Of a stretch of 64,000 nt of DNA, positions 42,250 to 52,030 are shown one piece after another. Source of the stretch: Polaribacter reichenbachii. Lineage in GTDB: Bacteria; Bacteroidota; Bacteroidia; Flavobacteriales; Flavobacteriaceae. The notes under the pieces were generated by a model. It saw only the letters and a list, made by a program, of their open reading frames with translations. It was not told the origin of the DNA and did not search any database. The position numbers and the translations under genes were made by a program. The stretch lies in the NCBI RefSeq assembly GCF_001975665.1, contig NZ_CP019419.1:3393501-3457500 (forward strand). Direction: 5' to 3'. Numbering within the stretch: the first letter of the stretch is position 1; every line of letters starts with the position of its first letter.

Positions 42250-45219
42250 ATGAACAAATTTTATTTAGTACTAATTCTTGCCTTAGGATGCCTATCTTAT
42301 ACAAATGCGCAAGTGCAAGTATCAGGAAACGTGGTTTCGGATACTGAAGGACTACCCATACCTAATGTTACTATTGCTTTAAAAGACAAGCAAAGTAAAG
42401 GCACAACTACAGATTTTGATGGAAACTTTGTGCTACAACTAAATGATGAAAAAGGTATTTTAATCTTTTCTTATTTAGGATATGAAACCCAAGAAGTAGC
42501 TTATGCTGGCAGTCAAACTTTAAAGGTTATTTTAAAAGAAGAAGAAAATTCTTTAGAAGAAGTGGTAATTGTAGGGTATGGTTCGCAAAAAAGATCTGAT
42601 GTTACAGGAGCTATTTCATCTGTAAAAAGCGAAGATTTTAATCAAGGAGTAGTTGCAAACGCGGGTCAATTATTACAAGGTAAAGTGGCTGGTGTAAATG
42701 TTTCTTCTACTAGTGGAGAACCAGGAGCAACACAAGATGTAATTATTAGAGGTGTAGGTAGTTTACGTTCGGGTACTACTCCACTTTATATTGTAGATGG
42801 TTTTGCATTAGACAATTCTGGCAATGGCGTTGCTTCTAATCCGTTAAACTTTATCAATCCTCAAGATATCGAAAGTATCGAAGTTTTAAAAGATGCTTCT
42901 TCTGCAGCAATTTACGGTTCTAGAGCAGCAAATGGTGTTATTGTAATTACTACCAAAAAAGGAAAGAAAGGAAAAACGAAAATCAACCTAACCTTATCCA
43001 ACGGTTTTTCTAAAATAGCCAATAAAGTAGCTGTTTTTTCTGCGGATGAATTTAGAACCAATGTAAATGCGGTTAACGGAACTTTGGTTGATGGTGGAGC
43101 TGCTACAGATTGGCAAGACGAATTAACTAGAACTGCTATTTCTAAAAACGTTAACTTTTCGATGAGTGGTGGTACAGACAATTCTTCTTATGCTGCCTCT
43201 ATTGGTGTAGATGACCAAGAAGGTATTTTAAGAAACAGTAATTTAAAACGTTATTCAGGTCGTTTAAACTTAACACAAAAAGCTATTGACGATAAATTAA
43301 ATGTTACTTTTAATTTAACAGCCACTAAATTAGACAATACCAGACCCAACTCTAGATCTGTTGTGGGGAATATGTTAAGCCTAAACCCTACTGATGCGCC
43401 TTATGAAAATGGTGTTTTAAAAGGGAACTTAAGCAACGATGTTTTAAATCCTTTTATTGCTGAATCTATTTACGGAGACTACACCAACAACAACCGTATT
43501 TTGGCAAATATTTCTCCGTCTTATAAAATTATAGATGGTTTAACCTATAAATTAAACGTAGGTGTAGATTATTCTATTACAGAAAGAGATGTACAATACA
43601 TGCCTTATGCTACAGAAACTAATACAACATTAGGTAGTGTAAATACAGCGACTACAAAAAACAGTAACACCCTTGTAGAAAACACCTTAAACTATAATTT
43701 ATATACAGATTCAAGTAGTTTTACTTTTCTATTAGGGCATTCGTATCAGCAAACAGAAGTAAGTCAAAAGCAATTTTACTTAGAAGGTTTTCCTGATAAT
43801 GGTGTAGCACCAAGATATCAATTAGAAACTGCGAATCAGCAAACCATACAGTCTGCATACGCTACTAAAAACGAGTTACAATCTTTTTTTGGTAGAGTAA
43901 ATTATACGTATAATGATAAGTATTTGGTAACAGCAACCATGCGTGCAGATGGATCTTCTAAATTCGGAGAAAACAATAGATATGGATATTTTCCTTCTGT
44001 TGCTTTGGGTTGGAATATTAGTAAAGAAAGTTTCTTAGCAAACTCAGATCAAATCAACAACTTAAAATTAAGAGCAAGTTGGGGACAAACAGGTAGCCAA
44101 GAAATACCTTCTAAAATTACACAAGCAAGTTATACAGAAAGTAACACTGAGAATGATACTTATCCTTTAGATACTGCTGCCACCGATTTAAGTGGTTATC
44201 CTTATGGTTCTATTTTTACACGTTTGGCAAATCCTGATATTCAGTGGGAAGTTTCTACGCAAACGAATATTGGTTTAGACTTTGGTTTGTTTGGTAACAA
44301 ATTAACAGGTACTATCGATTATTTTAGTAAAGTAACAGATAACATTTTATTAGAAGTTGCCCCTACAGATCCTATTGTACCAGTATCTAGTTATTGGACC
44401 AACATACCTAATATGGAAATAAAAAACAATGGTATAGAATTGGCTTTAGATTATAACAATTATGTAAATGATAATTTTTCTTACAATATTGGTGGTAATA
44501 TTTCTATTACTAAAAACCAAGTTAACAACTCACCTTACAAAATATTAACTACAGGTGCTGCACAAGGTTCAGGACAAACTGGCGCTACGATTAACGGAGT
44601 TTTAAATGGTGAATCTATTGGTGCATTTTACATGCAAGAATTTACAGGAATAGATGCAGATGGCTTAAATCAGTTTGCAGATGCAAATAACGATGGAGAA
44701 ATCTTAGATGATGATCGTAGGGTAGCCGGTAATGCCTTACCCGATTATATTTATGCTTTCTATTTAAACTTTAACTACAAAAACTTCGACTTAGGTTTAA
44801 ACTTTAATGGAGCTGGAGGAAACAAAATATACAATCACGTAGCCATGTCTTCTTTTAACAAAGGAAACTTAGCCAACTCTTTTAATACAACTGATAGAGC
44901 TGTAGAATTTTTAAATGAATCTGCTACCAACTCTAACTTGGTCTCTACAAGGTATTTAGAAGATGGTGATTTCTTACGATTAAACAATGCAACTTTAGGT
45001 TATAACTTTAATCTAGACGCTTTAGGACTTGGAGAAAGCATTAAAAACCTGCGTTTATCAATTACAGGGCAAAACTTATTTGTAATTACAGATTACAGTG
45101 GTTTTGATCCAGAGATTAATACAGGTAGTGCAATAGGTGGCATTCAGACTTTTGGTATTGATTATTTCAGTTACCCAAAAAGTAGAACCATTCTTTTAAG
45201 CTTAAATGTAGAATTTTAA
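42250..45219 (+). CDS. SusC/RagA-type TonB-linked outer-membrane transporter
   Basis: A 989-residue outer-membrane protein with signal (MNKFYLVLILALGCLSYTNAQ) and an N-terminal carboxypeptidase-D-like domain (VSGNVVSDTEGLPIPNVTIAL). The TonB-box region is LEEVVIVGYGSQKRSDVTGAIS, followed by a plug (about 120-230; LYIVDGFALDN, AAIYGSRAANGVIVITTKKGK) and a long beta barrel ending SLNVEF. It imports a ligand bound by the SusD partner encoded 11 bp downstream. Its neighbours are phosphatases rather than glycosidases, so an organophosphate ligand is suspected. Confidence 0.97.
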   Translation: MNKFYLVLILALGCLSYTNAQVQVSGNVVSDTEGLPIPNVTIALKDKQSKGTTTDFDGNFVLQLNDEKGILIFSYLGYETQEVAYAGSQTLKVILKEEENSLEEVVIVGYGSQKRSDVTGAISSVKSEDFNQGVVANAGQLLQGKVAGVNVSSTSGEPGATQDVIIRGVGSLRSGTTPLYIVDGFALDNSGNGVASNPLNFINPQDIESIEVLKDASSAAIYGSRAANGVIVITTKKGKKGKTKINLTLSNGFSKIANKVAVFSADEFRTNVNAVNGTLVDGGAATDWQDELTRTAISKNVNFSMSGGTDNSSYAASIGVDDQEGILRNSNLKRYSGRLNLTQKAIDDKLNVTFNLTATKLDNTRPNSRSVVGNMLSLNPTDAPYENGVLKGNLSNDVLNPFIAESIYGDYTNNNRILANISPSYKIIDGLTYKLNVGVDYSITERDVQYMPYATETNTTLGSVNTATTKNSNTLVENTLNYNLYTDSSSFTFLLGHSYQQTEVSQKQFYLEGFPDNGVAPRYQLETANQQTIQSAYATKNELQSFFGRVNYTYNDKYLVTATMRADGSSKFGENNRYGYFPSVALGWNISKESFLANSDQINNLKLRASWGQTGSQEIPSKITQASYTESNTENDTYPLDTAATDLSGYPYGSIFTRLANPDIQWEVSTQTNIGLDFGLFGNKLTGTIDYFSKVTDNILLEVAPTDPIVPVSSYWTNIPNMEIKNNGIELALDYNNYVNDNFSYNIGGNISITKNQVNNSPYKILTTGAAQGSGQTGATINGVLNGESIGAFYMQEFTGIDADGLNQFADANNDGEILDDDRRVAGNALPDYIYAFYLNFNYKNFDLGLNFNGAGGNKIYNHVAMSSFNKGNLANSFNTTDRAVEFLNESATNSNLVSTRYLEDGDFLRLNNATLGYNFNLDALGLGESIKNLRLSITGQNLFVITDYSGFDPEINTGSAIGGIQTFGIDYFSYPKSRTILLSLNVEF

Positions 45220-45230
45220 TAAAGACAACA

Positions 45231-46976
45231 ATGAAAAATAGAATAAAAAGTATCGTATTCGCCATTAGTATAGTATGTTTATCTAGCTGTAGCGATTTAA
45301 AAGAAGAAGTTTTAGATGAGTCTTTAACAGGAAGTGGACAAGCTGAAGCCATTAGTGGAGCCATTGCTCCTGCATACGGACAAGTTTCTTGGACCTGGAG
45401 GCACACCAATTATTATGGTTTGCAATTAATACCAAGTGACGAAGCCATTTTACCATACAGAGGTGGAACAGATTGGTATGATGGAGGTAAATTTTTAGCT
45501 GCCCATACACATTCCATTACACCAACAAACGACTTGGTAAAAAGCGCTTGGACAGAGCTTACTATCAATATTTCTAGAACAGTAACTGCCATAGAAGTTT
45601 TAAGACCTTTGGCAGCAGCTGGTAATACAGAAGCCGAAGGCGCTTTGCACGAAATGATTGCATTAAGAGCTTATTTAAACATGCTGGTTTTAGACAGCTG
45701 GGGTATTGCCTTTAAAAAAGAATCGTCTAATGTAGATTCAGAAATTTTAAGAACGCAAGCTGCTATCGATTATATAGAAAGTGAATTGTTATCGGTTGCT
45801 GATGTTATCAATACCAACAAAGGTGCTGGTAGAATGACACAAGCTGCGGTTTGGGGATTTTTAGCAAGATTACATTTGAATGCTGCTGTGTATAGAGACC
45901 CTTATGGAACGCCTAACTTTACAACTGAAGATATGGATAAGGTAGTTGCCTATACAGACAATATTATCAACTCTGGTCAGTTTTCATTATCTCCAGAATA
46001 TTTCGATTTATTTAATGATAACAACAATAGCAACCCAGAATTAATATTCGCTTTAGACCAACGAGGCATCTTAAAAAGAGAGCACAGTCGTTGGGCATAT
46101 TGGTCTATTCCTGGTTCTATGTTTCCAAGACCAGAACACATTAGCGCAGATGGTACAGATGGTCCAGCCATTACATCTGATTTTTATGAAACTTGGGTAG
46201 CTGCTTATGGTAGCATAGATCCTGCTGATGCAGACCCAAGGTTTTTACAGAAAAACACACAAGAAGTAGCCAATGGTGTTAACGATCTTACTGGTCTTTC
46301 TCCTTTAAATGATGCCGATAATTACTACTGTGTACAAGCACAAGACTTCGAAATTGATCGAGGTATTTTAAGAGGCATTCCTTGGGCTGCAAGAAAAGAT
46401 GAAAATGGTGCTTTTTATACTTGCGATGATGGGTACAGAATTTATCCTGTAAAACAGATTAAAGGAAATGGTACAGACAAAAATGTAGATTATGTAAACC
46501 TTACGTTAAATGTAGATTTTACCAACGAAGGTAGAGCACATCATACAGGGTATCGTGTTTCTAAATATCAATTTAGCCATTCTTCACCAAATGGAAACAA
46601 TTATAGTGATGTAGATTTAGTATTGATGCGTTATGCAGAAATTTATATGATGCGTGCAGAAGCTAAATTAAGAAAAGGTGATGATGCAGCAGCATTAGCA
46701 GATGTAAATGTGGTTAGGACCTCTAGAAATGCTCGTGAGCCTATACCTACTGCCCTATCTAGTATTGATTTAGATATTTTATATAGAGAACTTGGTTTTG
46801 AGTTTTATTGGGAAGGTTTAAGAAGAACCAATCAAATTCGTTTTAGTCACTATGAAGATTCGTGGACAGAAAAAACGGATACAGACGTAAATAATAGATT
46901 ATTTCCAATACCACAAGTAGCTATAGATGGGGCATCTAACACGCCTGGTTATTTAGAACAAAATAAAGGATATTAG
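45231..46976 (+). CDS. SusD/RagB-type substrate-binding lipoprotein
   Basis: A 581-residue surface lipoprotein (signal ending VCLSSC). It has SusD features: helical TPR-like repeats (EMIALRAYLNMLVLDSWGIAF, VWGFLARLHLNAAVYRDPYG), DVDLVLMRYAEIYMMRAEAKLR and the ending LFPIPQVAIDGASNTPGY. It should cap the SusC channel and bind the substrate. It forms a unit with susC-like, and a terminator-like hairpin follows it before the alkaline phosphatase gene. Confidence 0.97.
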   Translation: MKNRIKSIVFAISIVCLSSCSDLKEEVLDESLTGSGQAEAISGAIAPAYGQVSWTWRHTNYYGLQLIPSDEAILPYRGGTDWYDGGKFLAAHTHSITPTNDLVKSAWTELTINISRTVTAIEVLRPLAAAGNTEAEGALHEMIALRAYLNMLVLDSWGIAFKKESSNVDSEILRTQAAIDYIESELLSVADVINTNKGAGRMTQAAVWGFLARLHLNAAVYRDPYGTPNFTTEDMDKVVAYTDNIINSGQFSLSPEYFDLFNDNNNSNPELIFALDQRGILKREHSRWAYWSIPGSMFPRPEHISADGTDGPAITSDFYETWVAAYGSIDPADADPRFLQKNTQEVANGVNDLTGLSPLNDADNYYCVQAQDFEIDRGILRGIPWAARKDENGAFYTCDDGYRIYPVKQIKGNGTDKNVDYVNLTLNVDFTNEGRAHHTGYRVSKYQFSHSSPNGNNYSDVDLVLMRYAEIYMMRAEAKLRKGDDAAALADVNVVRTSRNAREPIPTALSSIDLDILYRELGFEFYWEGLRRTNQIRFSHYEDSWTEKTDTDVNNRLFPIPQVAIDGASNTPGYLEQNKGY

Positions 46977-46997
46977 TTTTTTTTTGTTTATTGCTTG

Positions 46998-47031
46998 GGG
47001 AGCTTTTCTATAAAAGAAGGCTCCCTTTTTT
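46998..47031 (+). terminator. Intrinsic terminator after susD-like gene
   Basis: GGGAGCTTTTCTA pairs with AAAGAAGGCTCCC, followed by TTTTTT. It is likely a partial stop that lowers expression of the downstream phosphatases, or separates them into their own unit. Confidence 0.75.
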
Positions 47032-47075
47032 ATACAATACAACATTAAAAAACAATTCAAATTTTAAGCATTAGA

Positions 47076-48188
47076 ATGAATAGATTTACAAAAACAATAC
47101 TACTGAGTTTAGTGGCTATGTGTTACATAGGCTGTGAAAATAAATCAGTACAAAACACCCCAAAAGAACCACTCAATGTTATTTTTATGGTTGGTGATGG
47201 AATGGGGCTCTCACAAATCTCTACCGCTTTTTATTTTGGTGAAGACACACCAAATTTTGAGCAATTTCAAGACATTGGTTTTATAAAAACACCAAGTACA
47301 AGCCATACCATTACTGATTCTGCTGCTGGTGCTACTGCTTTTTCAACGGGTCAAAAAACCTATAAAAGAGCCATTGGTATGTCTAAAGACAGTTTACCAA
47401 TTCCTACTATTATAGAAACTTTACAAAAAGAAGGCTATACCTCTGGTTTGGTAAGCTTAACGCCTATTACACACGCTACTCCTGGTGCTTTTTATGCACA
47501 CGTAAAAGATCGAGATTTGCATGAAGACATTGCCTTAGATTTGGTAAAGTCTAATATTGATTTCTTTGCAGGTGGTGGGTTAAAATACTTAAAACACAGA
47601 TCAGATCAAAAGGATTTGTATGCGGAGTTAATTACAAAAAACTACAAATTAGACTCTGTTGAATTGTCGAAATACGACATTAATAAGAAAAACGGATACT
47701 TATTAGCTCATGAAGGTTTGCCTTCTAAACTAGAAGGTAGAAAGCGCTTTTTCCAAGACGCCACACAATTGGCTTTAAACTATTTAACCGAAAAAGAAAA
47801 ACCGTTCTTTTTAATGCTAGAGGGTTCTTATATTGATTGGGGAGGTCATGCAATGGATGCAGAATTACTAAAACAAGAGGTTCTAGATTTTGATAAAACC
47901 CTAGGTGTAGTTTTAAAGTACATCAAAAAACACCCAAATACATTGTTAGTAGTTACTGCAGATCATGAAACAGGAGGTGTTAGCATTGGTAAATCTTATG
48001 TAGTTGACGAAGCCACTGGAGAACGATCTGAAGAAGTAGACAACGTTTCTATCAATTTTAATAACGATCAACACAGTGGAACTTTAATTCCTGTTTTTGC
48101 CAAAGGAAAAGGTTCGGCACATTTTAGAGGTATTTATGAAAACAACGAAATCTATCATAAAATACTCAAAGCCATCCACCATAAATAA
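47076..48188 (+). CDS. PhoA-type alkaline phosphatase, lipoprotein
   Basis: A 370-residue lipoprotein (signal ending CYIGC). Alkaline phosphatase motifs are complete: MVGDGMGLSQ (metal Asp), TDSAAGATA with the nucleophile Ser, THATPGAFYAH, EGSYIDWGGHAMD, TADHETGG and DQHSGT. It should hydrolyse phosphomonoesters with two zinc ions and one magnesium. It is 8 bp from a second phosphatase gene, and with it completes the SusC/SusD locus. Confidence 0.95.
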   Translation: MNRFTKTILLSLVAMCYIGCENKSVQNTPKEPLNVIFMVGDGMGLSQISTAFYFGEDTPNFEQFQDIGFIKTPSTSHTITDSAAGATAFSTGQKTYKRAIGMSKDSLPIPTIIETLQKEGYTSGLVSLTPITHATPGAFYAHVKDRDLHEDIALDLVKSNIDFFAGGGLKYLKHRSDQKDLYAELITKNYKLDSVELSKYDINKKNGYLLAHEGLPSKLEGRKRFFQDATQLALNYLTEKEKPFFLMLEGSYIDWGGHAMDAELLKQEVLDFDKTLGVVLKYIKKHPNTLLVVTADHETGGVSIGKSYVVDEATGERSEEVDNVSINFNNDQHSGTLIPVFAKGKGSAHFRGIYENNEIYHKILKAIHHK

Positions 48189-48196
48189 ACAATACT

Positions 48197-49996
48197 ATGA
48201 AAAACAATTTTAAAATTCTTATTGCCTTATTCATCGTTTTTACTGGGCTAAACAACAAGCTTGTGGCACAAAAAAAAGCCATCATTCATTCTCATAACGA
48301 TTATAAGCAATCTATGCCTTTTTGGAATGCCTTTGCCAACGGAGCTACTTCTTTTGAAGCTGATATCTTTTTAAAAGACAATAATCTTTATGTTGCACAC
48401 GACCTTAAGGATATTCACCCTTCAAAAACCTTAGAAAACTTATATCTAAAACCTTTAGAGAATGTTTTGAAACCCGAATATCAACAGGATAAAAAACTTA
48501 TTCTTTTAATTGATATTAAGTCAGAAGCAGTGGCTACTTTAGCTCGATTGATTACTACTTTAAAAGCGCATCCTGCTATCATCAGCAATAAAAATATTCA
48601 AATAATTATTTCTGGTAACCGACCTAAAGCGCTTAATTATGTAAATTATCCTGAATATATCTTTTTCGATTATCAAGAATTAGGTACTGAGGTTGCTTCT
48701 GAAATATGGCACAAAATTGGAATGGTTAGTTTAAATTTTAAGCGTTTCTCGGAATGGAATGGAAAAGGAAGATTGACTCATGATGATGAAAAGCGTGTAG
48801 CTGCTGTTATCTCAAAAGCAAAGAACACCTACAAGCCTTTCCGTTTTTGGGCAAGTCCAGATTCTAAAAGAGCTTGGAGAGTTTTATCAGAAATGGGTGT
48901 TGATATCATCAATACAGATCATCCTTTTAAATGTGTAAATTATTTTAAGTCTTTATCAGAAAGAGTTGTAATTTCGGATACCTTTTCTGATGTATATGCA
49001 CCTACATTTAAAGCAGACCAAAAAGATTTACCCGTTAAAAATATTATTTTATTAATTGGCGATGGTAATGGTTTGGCGCAAATATCTGCAACAACCTTAA
49101 TGAATAAAGGGCAATTATCTTTAACCCAATTAAAAAGTATTGGTTTTATCAAAACCCAAGCTGCAGACGATTTTACTACAGATTCTGCTGCTGCAGGTAC
49201 AGCTTTGGCTACTGGTGTAAAAACCAATAATAGAGCCATTGGAACAGATGTAAACGGAAAGCCCTTAGAAAGTATTACTGAACTTTTACACAAAGAAAAC
49301 TTTAGTACCGCTGTAATTAGTACTGATAATATTTTGGGTGCAACTCCTGCTTCTTTTTATGCACACGCCATTGACAGATCTGATGATTCTGTAATTGCTA
49401 AAGATTTACTAAACAGTAAACTGAACCTTTTTATTGGTGGTGGCGCTGCTACTTTTAAAGAATCTACCATTGATGCGCGTTTTAACATCTTACCCTCAAT
49501 CAGTGATTTGAATACGACTACTGCTGATAAAGTAGGAATTTTTATGTCTGAGCACGGAATGAAATCGATAATTGACGGTAGAGGAAATGTGTTGGCTGAA
49601 GCCACCAAAACCGGATTGGCATTTTTAAAGCAAAAGAAAAAGCCATTCTTTGTTATGATTGAAGCTGCTAAAATAGATCATGCAGGACATTCTAATGACA
49701 CTGCAGGCATCTTAGCAGAATCTATAGATTTTGACAAAGCTATAACAGAAGCTTTACTTTTTGCAGATAACAATCCAGAAACCTTAGTTATTATTACTGC
49801 AGATCACGAAACCTCTGGTTTTAGCATTCCGCAAGGAGATGTTAAAAAACACGAAATAGAAGGGGATTTTGCCTCTTACGATCATACAGCCATTATGGTA
49901 CCCATTTTTGCTTATGGTGCGCAATCGAACAAATTTCAAGGTGTGTATGAAAACAATGAAGTTTTTCATAAAATACTAAAAGTCTTAAAAAAATAA
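48197..49996 (+). CDS. Phosphodiesterase (GDPD/PI-PLC-like)-alkaline phosphatase fusion
   Basis: A 599-residue exported protein (signal MKNNFKILIALFIVFTGLNNKLVAQ). The N-terminal domain (about 28-260) begins IIHSHNDYKQSMPF, with TSFEADIFLKDNNLYVAHDLK and a late IINTDHPF, a TIM-barrel phosphodiesterase pattern like GDPD/PI-PLC proteins. The C-terminal domain (about 275-599) is an alkaline phosphatase with LIGDGNGLAQ, FTTDSAAAGTALATG, GATPASFYAH, EAAKIDHAGHSND, TADHETSGFS and YDHTAIMVP. One protein could thus cut a phosphodiester and then remove the resulting monoester. It is 8 bp downstream of the first phosphatase. Confidence 0.93.
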   Translation: MKNNFKILIALFIVFTGLNNKLVAQKKAIIHSHNDYKQSMPFWNAFANGATSFEADIFLKDNNLYVAHDLKDIHPSKTLENLYLKPLENVLKPEYQQDKKLILLIDIKSEAVATLARLITTLKAHPAIISNKNIQIIISGNRPKALNYVNYPEYIFFDYQELGTEVASEIWHKIGMVSLNFKRFSEWNGKGRLTHDDEKRVAAVISKAKNTYKPFRFWASPDSKRAWRVLSEMGVDIINTDHPFKCVNYFKSLSERVVISDTFSDVYAPTFKADQKDLPVKNIILLIGDGNGLAQISATTLMNKGQLSLTQLKSIGFIKTQAADDFTTDSAAAGTALATGVKTNNRAIGTDVNGKPLESITELLHKENFSTAVISTDNILGATPASFYAHAIDRSDDSVIAKDLLNSKLNLFIGGGAATFKESTIDARFNILPSISDLNTTTADKVGIFMSEHGMKSIIDGRGNVLAEATKTGLAFLKQKKKPFFVMIEAAKIDHAGHSNDTAGILAESIDFDKAITEALLFADNNPETLVIITADHETSGFSIPQGDVKKHEIEGDFASYDHTAIMVPIFAYGAQSNKFQGVYENNEVFHKILKVLKK

Positions 49997-50024
49997 CTCA
50001 CCCCTATCCCCTATTTTTTTTATT

Positions 50025-50054
50025 AAAAACCCCAAACGTAAGTTTGGGGTTTTT
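50025..50054. terminator. Strong bidirectional terminator
   Basis: AAAAACCCCAAAC (50025-50037) and its exact inverse (50042-50054) flank GTAA, giving a 13-bp stem with A and T tracts on both sides. It closes the phosphatase operon and the convergent oxidoreductase gene. Confidence 0.93.
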
Positions 50055-50112
50055 AGTCTTTTTTCATCCATAGAAATAGGGTGCTTTTTTGATGTTTTGT
50101 TGAGGTGACTAA

Positions 50113-50178
50113 CTATGGCTTTGATATGACTTTCCTATGGCTTTCCTATGGCTTTGCTATGGCGCTGCTATGGTGTTC
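50113..50178. repeat. Six 11-bp tandem repeats
   Basis: Six units based on CTATGGCTTTC fill 66 bp without indels (variants CTATGGCTTTG, ATATGACTTTC, CTATGGCGCTG, CTATGGTGTTC). They lie directly beyond the stop of the oxidoreductase gene (on its 3' side). Function unknown. Confidence 0.85.
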
Positions 50179-50192
50179 CTATAGAAAGGGAA

Positions 50193-51200
50193 TTATGCAT
50201 TTAACTCTTGCATAATTTCTGCAAATAATTGATAGGATTTTATTCTGTCGTTAATATCGTAAATATTGGTTACTGCGATTAACTCATCAGCTTGGGTATA
50301 GGCTAAAAATTCTTTTACTTGAGCCTTTACTGTGGCTTTACTCCCAATAAATGAGTATTTTAACATTTGATGTACTTGCGGATTATTCATTACTTCTTTG
50401 TAGTAATTGCTCATTTCCGTTGGTGGTTGCACTGCTGCACGTTTACCAGTAAATAGCCCCACAATTAATTGAATTAAAGAAGTTGATAATCGTTCTGCTT
50501 CTTCATCAGTATCTGCAATAATAATATTTACACCTGCCATTACATAAGGTTTTTGCAAATCTTCTGAAGGTTGGAATTCCTCCCTGTAAATTTTTAAGGC
50601 GCTCCCCAAATAAGCTGTTGCAAAATGACTTGCAAATGCATAAGGCAAGCCTTTTTTAGCTGCCAAATGTGCACTATCTGTACTCGACCCCAAAATATAA
50701 AGTGGTACCTCTACCCCTTCTGCGACTGTTGCTCTTACCTTAGCGACAGCATTTTCTACTGAAAAGTATTGTTGTATTTTTTCTACTTCTTTAGGAAAAT
50801 CTTGAGCAGCCACCATAAAATCAGAACGAATGGCCTCGGCAGTTTCTCTGTCAGTTCCTGGAGCTCTACCCAAACCTAAATCAATTCTATCTGGGTATAA
50901 AGCAGCTAAGGTTCCGAATTGTTCTGCAATAATCAAAGGCGAATGATTAGGTAACATAATTCCCCCAGAACCAATACGCATTGTTTTGGTACCTTGAGCA
51001 GCATAGCCAATTAAAACAGCAGTAGCACTAGAACCAATGTTTTCTGAGTTATGATGCTCTGCCAACCAATACCTTGTATACCCTGCATCTTCTGCACTTT
51101 GTGCCAGTTGTAAAACATTGGTAAAGGTTTGTTTTAAACTTTGATCTTGCGATACCAAAGCCAAATCTAAAATGGAATATAAAGTGTTCTTTGCTTTCAT
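50193..51200 (-). CDS. LLM-class (luciferase-like) flavin-dependent oxidoreductase
   Basis: A 335-residue TIM-barrel protein with RYWLAEHHNSENIGSSATAVLIG, MRIGSGGIMLPNHSPLIIAEQFGTL and RIDLGLGRAPGTD, diagnostic of the LLM family subgroup related to single-component luciferase-like monooxygenases (YhbW type). It probably uses FMN; the substrate is unknown. It is monocistronic, with a repeat array and terminator on its 3' side. Confidence 0.93.
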   Translation of the reverse strand: MKAKNTLYSILDLALVSQDQSLKQTFTNVLQLAQSAEDAGYTRYWLAEHHNSENIGSSATAVLIGYAAQGTKTMRIGSGGIMLPNHSPLIIAEQFGTLAALYPDRIDLGLGRAPGTDRETAEAIRSDFMVAAQDFPKEVEKIQQYFSVENAVAKVRATVAEGVEVPLYILGSSTDSAHLAAKKGLPYAFASHFATAYLGSALKIYREEFQPSEDLQKPYVMAGVNIIIADTDEEAERLSTSLIQLIVGLFTGKRAAVQPPTEMSNYYKEVMNNPQVHQMLKYSFIGSKATVKAQVKEFLAYTQADELIAVTNIYDINDRIKSYQLFAEIMQELNA

Positions 51201-51409
51201 ATATTGCTTTTAACCCTATATAAACCCAAAAGGTTTACTTTTTAAGGGAAAGCAAAGTTACGCAAGCTTATTTGTTCTGTATTCTAAGATTTTGTTAATT
51301 ATCATCTCCCTAACATCCTAAGAAAAATAATGCATTTAAATAACCATTATTTAACCGCTAATCTCTTGTCTTTAAGTGATAAAATACGGAAATTAGTAAA
51401 AAAATTAAA

Positions 51410-51934
51410 ATGATGACAATATTTGTTGATATGGACGAAGTACTAGCAGATACTTATGGCCAACACATTGCATGGTACAATAAAAACCACCAACAAAGTT
51501 TAACCAAAGAAGCGATTGTATCTGGTGAAGTTTGGGAAAATGTTCCTGCAGCGCATCAAGAAAGTGTAAAGAAACACGCTTTTATGCCTGGATTTTTTAG
51601 AAACTTAACGCCTATGGAAGATTCTATTGAGGTTATGCAGGCCTTGTACAACAAGCATGAGGTATATATTGCTACTGCTGCCACACAGTTTCCAACCTCT
51701 TTAAAAGAAAAATGTGATTGGTTAGATGAACATATGCCTTTTATTTCTTGGCAACACCGAATTTTATGTGGCCATAAGTTTATTTTAAAAGGCGATTTAT
51801 TAATTGATGATCGTGTTTATAATCTAGAAAATTTCGACGGAGATACATTATTGTACAACTCTAAACACAATACTCTTGAAACTGGTTATACACGTGTATC
51901 TCATTGGCAAGAAATAGCCAAATTGCTATTGTAA
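51410..51934 (+). CDS. 5'(3')-deoxyribonucleotidase-like HAD phosphatase
   Basis: A 174-residue HAD phosphatase with motif I IFVDMDEVLADTYG, a helical cap, VYIATAATQFPTS (motif II, T/S) and GDLLIDDRVYNLENF (motif IV). This set and length match NT5C-type enzymes that dephosphorylate deoxyribonucleoside monophosphates. A second in-frame ATG follows immediately (51413), so the start is uncertain by one codon. It is monocistronic. Confidence 0.9.
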   Translation: MMTIFVDMDEVLADTYGQHIAWYNKNHQQSLTKEAIVSGEVWENVPAAHQESVKKHAFMPGFFRNLTPMEDSIEVMQALYNKHEVYIATAATQFPTSLKEKCDWLDEHMPFISWQHRILCGHKFILKGDLLIDDRVYNLENFDGDTLLYNSKHNTLETGYTRVSHWQEIAKLLL

Positions 51935-51945
51935 TTTTTTAATAA

Positions 51946-52019
51946 AATAATGCTACTTTACTTTTCTTGTTGGGGGACTATTCTTTACCAATATGACAAT
52001 AAAGCAAAGCAACATTATT
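51946..52019. terminator. Imperfect inverted repeat in the convergent gap
   Basis: AATAATGCTACTTTACTTT (51946-51964) and AAAGCAAAGCAACATTATT (52001-52019) pair at 16 of 19 positions around a 36-nt loop. It lies between two converging genes and could terminate both. The long loop lowers confidence. Confidence 0.35.
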
Positions 52020-52030
52020 ATGAGCCCATC

